The position numbers and the translations under genes were made by a program. This document shows positions 56,776 to 64,000 of a DNA stretch of 64,000 nt, piece after piece (the stretch's first letter is position 1; each line of letters begins with the position of its first letter). The stretch covers positions 2,615 to 66,614 of the forward strand of contig NZ_JANLJJ010000015.1 of NCBI RefSeq assembly GCF_029255545.1. Direction: 5' to 3'. Origin of the DNA: Ferrovibrio sp. (GTDB taxonomy: Bacteria; Pseudomonadota; Alphaproteobacteria; Ferrovibrionales; Ferrovibrionaceae). The notes under the pieces are model-generated. The model was not told the origin of the DNA, made no database searches, and was given only the letters and a program-made list of their open reading frames with translations.

Positions 56776-58246
56776 GCCAAAGCTACTATTTGGCAGAGGC
56801 GAAACCGGCGTCGAGCCGCGCCGCATTATGGCAAAAGTGGGCGCCGCTGACGCTGTTACACCAAAGGAAATTCGTATCGCACTGGTTGGGCCTTCCGAAG
56901 AGGTGCAATTAGCCCGTGGTTGGTTGCCAAGACTCAATAGTTTGGCGATTGCGCGAGAGAGAAGCGCTCGGCGCTACCGCGATTGGCCCGGTGCTCCAAA
57001 GGCGCTAGGTGTGACGTTTGTGATCGAAGATCGTTTTGTACGCCCTTTAGATGACGAGAAATTCCGGCTGGCACTCAGCAAATCCTCCCCTTCGGAGAAA
57101 TTTGATGAACTATTAGATTTATTCGACTCGAAAATTCAGGCCTTTTTCGGTGATGTCCGCCCTGATTGCATCATTGTCTGCCTTCCCGATGAGGCGGCAG
57201 ACATGAGAATCAGCAACCCACGGCTTTCCACGGGGGAGCGGTTAGCTCTCGAGCGCTTGCAACGTGAAGAGGAAAACGACCAGCTTTCTTTATTCCAACC
57301 AACATCGGAGGAGCAAAAGGCAGCCGAAGACCTACGAACACAGGCTGAAGATCTGTTATTTCGCACCTTTTACCGGGCGCTGAAGGCTCGGATTATGACA
57401 CACCAGAATCCAGTTCCGATTCAGGTTGTGCGACGAGATACCTTTGTTCGCCCCGACAATGAGGGACAGAGCTACGCGACCCGCGCATGGAATTTGGCCC
57501 TTTCCTTATACTATAAATCTGGTCACGAACCTTGGAGGCCGGCAAGCCTACCAAGTAACACCTGTTTCATCGGCATTTCCTTTCATCACCTTAAGAGACG
57601 CGAGGGTGAGGTCGTCTACGCCAGTGTGGCGCAAGCTTTCTCAAATGAGATAGAGCCATTTGCCCTTAAGGGCTCGACACTGCCTCACGATCAGCGAGGT
57701 GAAGACCGACAACCCTACCTCAAAGAAGCCCAAGCAGCCGAGCTGATGAAGGGGGTCCTTGACAAATACGAGTCTCTTGCGGGCATCTTGCCTTCTCGTG
57801 TTGTCGTTCACAAGACGAGCGGTTATGCCGCTGAGGAAGAAGCCGGATTCCGTCGCGCCGCCGAACAACGCGTTCCAGTTTGCGATCTCATCTGGTTGAG
57901 AAGTACCGCATTCGGGTTGATACGCAAAGGGACTCAGGAGCCATGGCGAGGGACGTTGTGTACAATTGGGGATGAATCGTACTTATTTACCAGCGGATAT
58001 GTACCATGGTGGGATGAATATCCTGGCCCGCATATTCCGGCGCCGCTTCAGATTGGCTCCTGCGGCCCGACTAATATTCGAGAACGAGCACAGGAGATTT
58101 TAGCTCTGACCAAAATGAACTGGAATTCCAGTGAAGGTATAGGGCGTCATCCGATCACTATCTCGTTCGCACGCAAGGTCGGCATGCTAATGACTGAGCT
58201 ATCCGATAATCAGACGCCTAACCCTTCATATCGATTTTATATGTAG
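56738..58246 (+). CDS. Short prokaryotic Argonaute (MID-PIWI, catalytically inactive)
   Basis: A 502-residue short pAgo. It has the family opening (LLFGRGETGVEPRRIMAKVG, 17-36), a MID region with SYATRAWNLALSLYYK (245-260), and a PIWI domain (about 275-502) with FIGISF (277-282), RVVVHKTSGY (354-363), RGTLC, SYLFTSGYVP, LTKMNWNSS (457-465) and PITISFARKVG. The positions that carry catalytic Asp in slicing Argonautes are Ser (FIGIS) and Thr/Ser (HKTS), so it should bind guide and target without cutting. It starts inside the SIR2-APAZ gene, implying coupled translation of the two subunits. Confidence 0.9.
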   Translation: MMDLKIKIECLPEPKLLFGRGETGVEPRRIMAKVGAADAVTPKEIRIALVGPSEEVQLARGWLPRLNSLAIARERSARRYRDWPGAPKALGVTFVIEDRFVRPLDDEKFRLALSKSSPSEKFDELLDLFDSKIQAFFGDVRPDCIIVCLPDEAADMRISNPRLSTGERLALERLQREEENDQLSLFQPTSEEQKAAEDLRTQAEDLLFRTFYRALKARIMTHQNPVPIQVVRRDTFVRPDNEGQSYATRAWNLALSLYYKSGHEPWRPASLPSNTCFIGISFHHLKRREGEVVYASVAQAFSNEIEPFALKGSTLPHDQRGEDRQPYLKEAQAAELMKGVLDKYESLAGILPSRVVVHKTSGYAAEEEAGFRRAAEQRVPVCDLIWLRSTAFGLIRKGTQEPWRGTLCTIGDESYLFTSGYVPWWDEYPGPHIPAPLQIGSCGPTNIRERAQEILALTKMNWNSSEGIGRHPITISFARKVGMLMTELSDNQTPNPSYRFYM

Positions 58247-58388
58247 CGCCTAAAAAACCGCTCCTATTTGCACCCGCATTTTCACGGAATATTGGCCAGT
58301 ATCCGCCCCCCCTAGTCCTCTCCATTATCCATCTTCGAAGCACACACTTGCCACACCTATGCCACACGGGCGGTGCGGAAAGCCGCTC

Positions 58389-59447
58389 TCACCCCAGCGA
58401 GTACCACGCCCCCCGCGCCTTGCCGTGCCGGCGGATGCGCCCCTCCGCTGTGAGGTCGCGCAAACGGACCTTGAGCGTGTTGCGGTTGGCGCCGGTGATC
58501 TGCGCGATCTGCGCGATGGTGAGGCGGTGCTGGTCGCGCAGGGCTTTGAGTATCCTGAGCGACAGCTCGGGCAGATCGGCATCCCTGCCCTGCTGCTGCC
58601 GCTCGCGCTCCAGCCGCGCGGCGAGACCGTCCTTCTGCCGCTTGAGACACCGCAGGAAAAAGCCCAGCCAGGGCTCCCAGTCGGGCGTCTCGCCCTTCAG
58701 CGTCGTCTGGGTGCGCCGCAGGGCCTTGTAGTAGAGGTCCTTGTTCTCCTCGATCACACGCTCCAGCGAGGCGTATGGCACATAGGCATATCCGGCCCGC
58801 AGCAGCAGCAGCGAGGTGAGCACGCGCGACAGCCGTCCGTTGCCGTCCTGGAAGGGATGGATGGCCAGGAAGGCCACGATGAAGGTGGCGATGATGAGCA
58901 GCGGATGAAGGGCCTCTTCCTCCAGCGCCTTGCGCGTCCAGGCGACCAGCTCTTCCATCTCGCGCGGCGTGTCGAAGGGCGAAGCCGTCTCGAACACCAC
59001 ACCGATCTCGCGGCCCTCCTCATCGAAGGCCACGACATTGTTGGGCAGTGTCTTGTAGGTGCCGCGATGGCGCTCGTCCTTGTCGCTGTGCCGCAGCAGG
59101 GTCTGGTGCAGCTGCCGGATGTGGTTCTCGGTCAGGCGCAGATCGGCATAAGCCTCGAAGACGAGATCCATGGCCTCGGCATAGCCGGCGACCTCCTGCT
59201 CGTCGCGCGTCCGGAAGGAGTCCATCGTGAGCGCCCGCGAGAGCAGGTCTTCCACCTCGGCATCCGAGAGCCTGGCGCCTTCGATGCGCGTGGACGAGCC
59301 GACGCTCTCGATCGTCGCCACCTTGCGCAGGGCGTTGAGGCGGTCCGGCGAGAGCGTTTTGAGGGCCTCCCACCGCCCCTTGAACTCATCGATTTCGGCG
59401 ATGAGCTTCACGAGGTCGGGGCCGAGGGTGATCCTGGGCTCCCTCAT
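58389..59447 (-). CDS. Fic-family AMPylase-like protein
   Basis: A Fic protein of about 352 residues. The catalytic motif HPFQDGNGRLSR is complete, and an N-terminal inhibitory-helix motif of the (S/T)xxxE(G/N) type is present (SSTRIEG), so it should be self-inhibited and need no separate antitoxin. A helix-turn-helix (LTIAQIAQITGANRNTLKVRLRDL) ends the protein. Such proteins usually modify targets with AMP. ATG 59447 was chosen; TTG 59492 would add 15 residues. It is the last gene before the right repeat. Confidence 0.9.
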   Translation of the reverse strand: MREPRITLGPDLVKLIAEIDEFKGRWEALKTLSPDRLNALRKVATIESVGSSTRIEGARLSDAEVEDLLSRALTMDSFRTRDEQEVAGYAEAMDLVFEAYADLRLTENHIRQLHQTLLRHSDKDERHRGTYKTLPNNVVAFDEEGREIGVVFETASPFDTPREMEELVAWTRKALEEEALHPLLIIATFIVAFLAIHPFQDGNGRLSRVLTSLLLLRAGYAYVPYASLERVIEENKDLYYKALRRTQTTLKGETPDWEPWLGFFLRCLKRQKDGLAARLERERQQQGRDADLPELSLRILKALRDQHRLTIAQIAQITGANRNTLKVRLRDLTAEGRIRRHGKARGAWYSLG

Positions 59448-59715
59448 GTCTGGGGCATCCGCATATCCAATTTCATACCCGATTATACCCAATAATGCCC
59501 AATTTGCACCGGCCTTCTTTGGACGTCTTTTGGATATTTATGGATATGGAATTGGGTATCTGCCCAGGGCTATCCAGCCGCCGCAATTCGCAGGGATGCG
59601 GTCAGGCGGCCCGGGATACGCCTCTTGCCCCTGTCACGCCCGACTGCTACACATTGTGTAACAGTTACAGGCGGTTAGCCTGCTAACCCATTGATCCGTA
59701 AGGAGCCACGAAAAA

Positions 59716-59745
59716 GGGTTCGATTCCCCTCGGCTCCACCAATTT
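59716..59745. repeat. attR: 30-bp direct repeat, right end of island 1
   Basis: Exact copy of 40892-40921 (tRNA-Ala 3' end plus AATTT). No full tRNA stands here, only its end. The second integrase begins 97 bp to the right, so this site may also be the left end of island 2. Confidence 0.92.
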
Positions 59746-59841
59746 TCCACCTTGAAAAACAGTGACTTGCCCGTGAGGAATCTCGGGTCGAGTGCATCAT
59801 GAAGGCTGCTTGCCACAACGTTGCCACAACAACGGGATGGC

Positions 59842-60834
59842 ATGGCATCAATTCGCAAGCGTGGAACCGCGTGGGAGGTTCAGGTCCGTCGTCGCGGCCT
59901 GTCATCTGTCACCAAGAGCTTTCAATCTCGCAAGACAGCCGAGATATGGGCGCGGCAAATCGAGCAGGAGATCGAGCGCACCGGCGTGGTGGTGGATCGT
60001 GAACCACTACGTTCGACCGTGTTACGCGATCTTTGTGAACGATACGAACGGGAAGTGTCATCGAAGAAACGGGCCGGAGACCGAGATGTATACTTCTTTC
60101 GCAATATCGTTCGCAGCCCTTTAGGTCGCCTGACTCTCGACAACCTCAGACCAGAAAATGTGGCTGCCTATAGAGACCTGCGCTTGAAGGCTGTAGGTCC
60201 GGCCACGGTCTGCCGTGAGCTTGCTCTCCTGCGCCATGTCTTGGAGATCAGTCGCAAGGAATGGGGTTACCCGTTCACGAGCAACCCGGTCAAAGATATT
60301 CGCTTCCCTCGATTGCCGCCGCACCGCACTCGCCGCCCGACGAGTGAAGAACTCGGACGGATTCTGGATGTGGCCAAGACATACCCAAACCCGCTCGTTA
60401 CACCCCTGATTGTTCTTGCACTGGAAACCGGCATGCGGCGTGGTGAACTGCTCGCCGCTCGATGGGATGGCCTGAGCACGCAGGACGCCACGCTCCACCT
60501 TCCGATAACGAAGAATGGCTTCCCCCGCCTCGTTCCTCTGTCACCCGTCGCACTTGCAACTATCTCGGCCCTACATCAATCCGATGATCGAATCCTGCCG
60601 ATTTCGGACAATGCGGCACGCCTTGCGTGGGGGCGGATACTGAAACGAGCCGGCGTGAAAGACCTTCATTTTCATGATCTGCGACATGAAGCTATCAGCC
60701 GCTTTTTCGAACTAGGACTTTCAATCACAGAAGTCGCGACAATCAGTGGTCATCGCGACTTCAGAATGCTTTTCCGGTACACCCATCCCCGAGCGTCAGA
60801 AATCGCCCGGAAACTCGCCGCGAGACCGCATTGA
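59842..60834 (+). CDS. Tyrosine recombinase (integrase) of island 2
   Basis: A 330-residue integrase: N-terminal AP2-like arm-binding part (SIRKRGTAWEVQVRRRGLSSVTKSF), SAM-like core-binding domain (about 60-160) and a catalytic domain with Arg in ETGMRRGELLAARW, Lys in ITKNG, HDLRH, His in SGHRD and Tyr in FRYTHP. It is a different family member from the 579-residue integrase of island 1. ATG 59842 (MASIRKRG) follows GGGATGGC. Its position beside attR suggests it uses the same tRNA site. Confidence 0.93.
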   Translation: MASIRKRGTAWEVQVRRRGLSSVTKSFQSRKTAEIWARQIEQEIERTGVVVDREPLRSTVLRDLCERYEREVSSKKRAGDRDVYFFRNIVRSPLGRLTLDNLRPENVAAYRDLRLKAVGPATVCRELALLRHVLEISRKEWGYPFTSNPVKDIRFPRLPPHRTRRPTSEELGRILDVAKTYPNPLVTPLIVLALETGMRRGELLAARWDGLSTQDATLHLPITKNGFPRLVPLSPVALATISALHQSDDRILPISDNAARLAWGRILKRAGVKDLHFHDLRHEAISRFFELGLSITEVATISGHRDFRMLFRYTHPRASEIARKLAARPH

Positions 60835-60861
60835 GATGTCGACCTGCAATGAGGCGAGCAG

Positions 60862-61125
60862 TTAGCGAGGCCCCTTCGGACCCTTTGGCAGCGCCTTTAG
60901 GGGCTTTTCCTTGACCTGTGGTTGGGCGAGCAGATCGCGGACATGGCCACCAAGGGCCTGTGCGAGACGGTCCATAGTATCCAGCGTCGGGTTAACTTCA
61001 CCTTTTTCGAGCCGCCAGACGTAGCTTCGCGCGATCCCGGCGTCCTCGGCCAAATCCTCTTGCGACACCCGTTTTAGAAGCCTCATCCGCTTGAGGTTAT
61101 GGGCAACCAGTTTCTGCGCATCCAT
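60862..61125 (-). CDS. XRE-family regulator of island 2
   Basis: An 87-residue Cro/C1-type protein: NLKRMRLLKRVSQEDLAEDAGIARSYVWRLEKGEVNPTLDT is a full helix-turn-helix, followed by a basic tail (KALPKGPKGPR). It is divergent from the membrane protein at 61197 with a palindrome between them. It resembles the XRE protein at 45603-45884 of island 1 in size and helix sequence. Confidence 0.87.
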   Translation of the reverse strand: MDAQKLVAHNLKRMRLLKRVSQEDLAEDAGIARSYVWRLEKGEVNPTLDTMDRLAQALGGHVRDLLAQPQVKEKPLKALPKGPKGPR

Positions 61126-61142
61126 TCGCGGACGGCATCATC

Positions 61143-61184
61143 TTGGCAACTCCAATACCACTTACTATAATACGGGGTATTATA
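61143..61184 (+). promoter_or_regulatory. Promoter with palindromic operator in island 2
   Basis: TTGGCA (61143-61148), a 17-bp spacer and TATAAT (61166-61171) form a near-ideal promoter for the gene at 61197. The -10 is half of a perfect palindrome TATAATAC-GGG-GTATTATA (61166-61184), so a bound repressor, most likely the divergent XRE protein, would block it directly. Confidence 0.85.
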
Positions 61185-61196
61185 CTGGGGGAACTA

Positions 61197-61664
61197 ATGG
61201 ACTCCGACCGGCAACCAGACGGACCAGCCAACACCGCAACCACCCCGTCCTCGCCCTTATTGTCGGGTAGCCTCATCGGGAATCTGTTTCGACTGGCATT
61301 CGTCGCCTTCGCCACGGTAATGGCCGGGTACTGGCTTCTGAAGCCTTATGTGAATTTTGATGCGTGGTTCGAAGCGGCATATGTCAAGGACTGCAAAGCC
61401 TTGGTGTCTCAATCGGACGGTGTCCGGAATTTCCGCGTCGAATTCCAGAAGATCGAAGCTGGTGAGACCTACAAGGTAGGCGATCCCGCTCGCACCACCG
61501 GTTATTACACCGCCTTACGAATGATTTATGGCCAAGGACGAGAAGTCGTTCACTGCCACGCGGACATTGGCAAGCATTTCACCAAAGCCGAAATCACACT
61601 TCCGGGGATTGGCTGTATTCGCCATTTCCCATCTGGCCAACGCGAAATTCGCCCGGCCTGCTGA
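61197..61664 (+). CDS. Small single-pass membrane protein of island 2
   Basis: A 155-residue protein: about 25 polar residues, one membrane segment (about 27-48, GNLFRLAFVAFATVMAGYWLL) and an extracytoplasmic part with a few Cys. ATG 61197 follows GGGGGAA. First gene under the palindromic promoter, followed 19 bases later by an exported hydrolase. Family not recognised. Confidence 0.7.
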   Translation: MDSDRQPDGPANTATTPSSPLLSGSLIGNLFRLAFVAFATVMAGYWLLKPYVNFDAWFEAAYVKDCKALVSQSDGVRNFRVEFQKIEAGETYKVGDPARTTGYYTALRMIYGQGREVVHCHADIGKHFTKAEITLPGIGCIRHFPSGQREIRPAC

Positions 61665-61683
61665 CTGGAACAAGGTGGAGAGA

Positions 61684-62499
61684 ATGATGCGCACCTGTAT
61701 TCCTGCTGTCCTGCTGATGTTGGTTGCAGTATTTGCAGCACAAGAAGCCCGTGCAGATGAGACTACGGAACTGAATCGCGTCTGGGCCAACACCTTGGTG
61801 GTGATCCCGCAAGAGCCAGATGTGTATTTCTATCGTGCTGAACGAAACCTCGATCTCGCAATTGAGAAGCTGGCGCCGGGCAAGAAGTATCCGGCCGTGG
61901 TATTCCTGCACGGTTGCTCCGGCTTATCCCTAGGCTCAACGCAAGTCACGCGCATGGTCCATGACATGGCTGCAGCCGGATTCGTGGTGTTTGCCCCGAA
62001 CTCGCTGGATCGCCCCCATCCGCCTTACTGCGATCCCAAGACCCTGAAGTCTTACATCGACTTCAACAAGGTGGGGCTCCGAATCGCCGAGGCAAAAATG
62101 GTGCGCCAGCGCATTGCTGAGTTCGGCTGGATCGACACCCAGAGCATATTTCTGGCTGGCCACAGTATGGGCGGAATGACCACCCACAACTACACGGCTG
62201 CCGATCACTTCCGGGGGTATGTCGTGCTTGGCTACCATTGCGGACCACATACGGACCGCCGACTGGAAGGCATCAAGACACCTGCCGGTCGCCCCATCCT
62301 GTCAGTGCTGGGAGACGCAGACGAGTGGTTCGCAGGCGGTCCAAATCGTGCCGTCAATTGCGGTCAATACATGCGCGCCCATCCCGCCGGGAAGTCGGTC
62401 GTCCTGAAGGGAGCGCCACACGACATCTCGGCGCATCCAGATGGGATGAAGCTGGTGGTCGAATTCCTGCGGTCGAACTCCGTTACTTCTCATCAATGA
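61684..62499 (+). CDS. Exported alpha/beta hydrolase
   Basis: A 271-residue exported alpha/beta hydrolase (dienelactone-hydrolase/lipase-like): signal peptide (1-25), oxyanion motif FLHGCSG, nucleophile elbow GHSMGG, acid in LGDADEW and a late His in GAPHDIS. ATG 61684 follows GGAGA (61687 possible). It appears co-transcribed with the membrane protein before and the exported protein after. Confidence 0.82.
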   Translation: MMRTCIPAVLLMLVAVFAAQEARADETTELNRVWANTLVVIPQEPDVYFYRAERNLDLAIEKLAPGKKYPAVVFLHGCSGLSLGSTQVTRMVHDMAAAGFVVFAPNSLDRPHPPYCDPKTLKSYIDFNKVGLRIAEAKMVRQRIAEFGWIDTQSIFLAGHSMGGMTTHNYTAADHFRGYVVLGYHCGPHTDRRLEGIKTPAGRPILSVLGDADEWFAGGPNRAVNCGQYMRAHPAGKSVVLKGAPHDISAHPDGMKLVVEFLRSNSVTSHQ

Positions 62500-62511
62500 T
62501 GGGGCAAGGCG

Positions 62512-63219
62512 ATGCAGTCACTTCAACGCTCCCTCGCTACGGCCTGCCTTCTCGTCGGGCTGATACTTCCTATTGCCGCCCATGCCGATGGGGTTGAGGA
62601 ACTCCGCGATCCGCAGAACCGTCTGCTCGGAAAGATCATAAACAGACATGATGGCCTCAAAGAGGCCCGCTCGACATCGAACCAGCTTCTGGGGCGATAC
62701 GACCCGGATTCAAACGAGACCCGCTCGGCCAACAACACACTGTTCGGGCGCGGCAACCAGCTTGCGGTGTTGATTTACAGTTCGAGCCGAACCGCCCAGC
62801 AGGCGGAGCCGCAGCGCCCCCCAATGACGGCTTCGGTCCAGCCGTCACAGGATCGACCCCGCCAGACGCTCGATGGTAACCGTGGCGTTGTTCTCCCCGA
62901 GGTTGCCGCTCGTTGGGCCAGAACGACATCGGCTGCGACTGCCGAGGATCGGCAGCTTGCCAAGGACGCCTTTCAGCGGGCCGGTGAGGCTCTGGGCCGG
63001 GAGCAGTTTTGGCAGAACCCAAGCAGTGGAAATTCAGGCTCGATCCTCTTGCATGCCGATCAAAAGGCCAAGGATACATTTTACCACGGCAAGCTGGTGC
63101 CGTGTTACTTCGGCCGCATGACTCTACATGCGGGTGGAGAGACCGATGTGCAGCGGCAATTGGTCTGCAAGATGCCGCACAATCAATACTGGACGACCGT
63201 GCAGGTCGAGACCGATTAG
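62512..63219 (+). CDS. Exported protein with N-x-LLG repeats
   Basis: A 235-residue protein with a signal peptide (1-25). Residues 30-82 hold three related units built on N-R-LLG (36-40), N-Q-LLG (57-61) and N-T-LFG (75-79), each preceded by Asp/Glu/Arg-rich turns. The C-terminal half has Cys residues (PCYFGR, LVCKMP) and no recognised domain. Third gene of the operon from 61197. Confidence 0.65.
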   Translation: MQSLQRSLATACLLVGLILPIAAHADGVEELRDPQNRLLGKIINRHDGLKEARSTSNQLLGRYDPDSNETRSANNTLFGRGNQLAVLIYSSSRTAQQAEPQRPPMTASVQPSQDRPRQTLDGNRGVVLPEVAARWARTTSAATAEDRQLAKDAFQRAGEALGREQFWQNPSSGNSGSILLHADQKAKDTFYHGKLVPCYFGRMTLHAGGETDVQRQLVCKMPHNQYWTTVQVETD

Positions 63220-63512
63220 AAAACTGGAAAGCCAAATTTCATCCGCTTTTCCTCTGGGAAACACGAAAGAAATTTTAATTTCAGGGTATCCGCTCTGGGT
63301 TCGGTCAAAGAAATTTGAGCATGTCTACCGAATGGCGGACGCCACGACGGCCCCTGAGCGAAGAGTCAGAGTGACGCATCGTTCCATATCGCCCGGAGTC
63401 CCATATAAGGTTTGACGGGGTACCATGTGGGAAGGTTTGTCGGCGCTGACGATTGCGTGAAACCTGCCACCCCTCTGGCAAATCTGCTAATCCGCACTAT
63501 GCTGATAGGCGC

Positions 63513-63836
63513 ATGACCCGGTTTGCTCGCATCCTGTCCCTCCTAGCCGTTCTGGCACTCGGCCTGTCGCCGTTTGCGCCGGCCGAGGCCCAATGCGCCG
63601 ATCAGAATCAGGAAGCCATGGCGGCAATGCCCGACATGCCCTGCTGTCCCGACGAGGCACCGGCCACGCCGATGACCTGCAAGATCGGCTGCGTCCAGCT
63701 ACCCGCTCTCGCCGCCATGGCGGTCTCGGAGCCTGCCTCACTCACGCCGACCTTTATAGTTGCCGTTACGGTCGAGCCGCTGGACCAGTTCATCCTTCCC
63801 GATCCCAAACCTCCCCGCCTGAGCTTCCGCATCTGA
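63513..63836 (+). CDS. Small exported Cys/Met-rich protein (CopL-like)
   Basis: A 107-residue protein with a signal peptide (1-26) and a metal-binding-type stretch MPDMPCCPDEAPATPMTCKIGC, resembling small exported proteins that sit before copper or heavy-metal efflux operons. The next gene begins 50 bases later. The 293-bp gap before it shows no gene or clear operator. Role inferred from residues and position. Confidence 0.6.
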   Translation: MTRFARILSLLAVLALGLSPFAPAEAQCADQNQEAMAAMPDMPCCPDEAPATPMTCKIGCVQLPALAAMAVSEPASLTPTFIVAVTVEPLDQFILPDPKPPRLSFRI

Positions 63837-63886
63837 CGATCTGCCCGGTTCGCCGGGTCTCTTCTCGTCCATGACGGAGCAAAATC

Positions 63887-64000
63887 ATGTTTGCCGCTCT
63901 TTTGCGGTGCGCGTCCCTATGGGCCGCATCGCTGCTGGCCGTATGGGCATGGGATGCCCCGGCCCAGCTTTATGCCGCCCAGCCCGCCTATGGTGCCGAT
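63887..64000 (+). CDS. Exported protein, cut by window edge (possible outer-membrane efflux factor)
   Basis: ATG 63887 opens a frame through the window end (38 codons) with a signal peptide (LWAASLLAVWAWDAPAQ). After a CopL-like gene, the usual next gene is the outer-membrane factor of a metal efflux system; this is position-based inference only. Confidence 0.5.
   Translation, partial: MFAALLRCASLWAASLLAVWAWDAPAQLYAAQPAYGAD

Noticed and set aside
56738..58246. Idea that the Argonaute cuts its target
   Set aside because: The PIWI positions normally holding catalytic Asp read FIGIS and HKTS, so slicing is unlikely.
40892..59745. Conjugative element with transfer genes
   Set aside because: No relaxase, coupling protein or type IV secretion genes could be recognised in this stretch.
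59634..59905. Minus-strand frames over the right repeat giving GESNP/EGNRTLF-like peptides
   Set aside because: These are the well-known false proteins produced by translating a tRNA 3' end; the sequence is the att repeat.

Overview
The window looks like chromosomal DNA of a GC-rich alphaproteobacterium, probably in or near the Rhodospirillales. Supporting signs are a SAM-II riboswitch, a DUF1674 (SDHAF4-like) protein, a PAS_5-type protein, an ECF41 sigma factor and the overall gene style. No species can be named from sequence alone.

Positions 1-40841 are mostly ordinary chromosome. In order they hold: a lipoprotein; a HugZ-like haem protein; a methionine importer (metN, metI, metQ) with two unknown small genes behind a SAM-II riboswitch and a short leader ORF ending in three Cys codons; a PAS_5 protein; DUF2000 with an AraC regulator; sodC; rho; a HupE-type cobalt transporter under a cobalamin riboswitch; and a copper locus (DUF2946, DUF1775-PCuAC fusion, TonB-dependent receptor, TonB). 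Then come a PRC-barrel protein, an AraC/VOC pair, htpX, a DUF1674 protein and argG; an ECF41 sigma factor with its partner and a matching promoter; an iron uptake operon (TonB receptor, PKHD hydroxylase, PepSY reductase); a MacAB-OMF exporter; an SMR transporter; two paralogous alpha/beta hydrolases around an amidohydrolase/thioesterase operon; a TRAP transporter with a LysR regulator; and folD, DUF167 and yggT.

A tRNA-Ala(CGC) gene at 40842-40917 is the insertion site of an integrative element. Its last 26 bases plus four flanking bases form a 30-bp direct repeat (40892-40921) that recurs exactly at 59716-59745. The 18.8 kb between carries a tyrosine recombinase next to the tRNA, unknown cargo genes, an M48 lipoprotein with a divergent XRE regulator flanked by two copies of a roughly 100-bp repeat, a TetR-controlled ABC exporter, an XRE protein, a serine recombinase, a ParDE pair, a two-gene short Argonaute system and a Fic protein. 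A second tyrosine recombinase starts 97 bp after the right repeat. It is followed by another XRE regulator with a clear operator, exported proteins and the start of a probable metal-efflux locus. This suggests a second element in tandem whose far end lies beyond the window.

The most notable system is at 54211-58246. A SIR2 (predicted NADase) domain, a RecG C-terminal-like domain and a C-terminal APAZ-like region are fused in one protein. Its reading frame overlaps a catalytically inactive short prokaryotic Argonaute. By analogy with SPARSA systems it is predicted to sense invader nucleic acid and kill the cell by NAD depletion. The inserted RecG-like module makes it a poorly understood variant.
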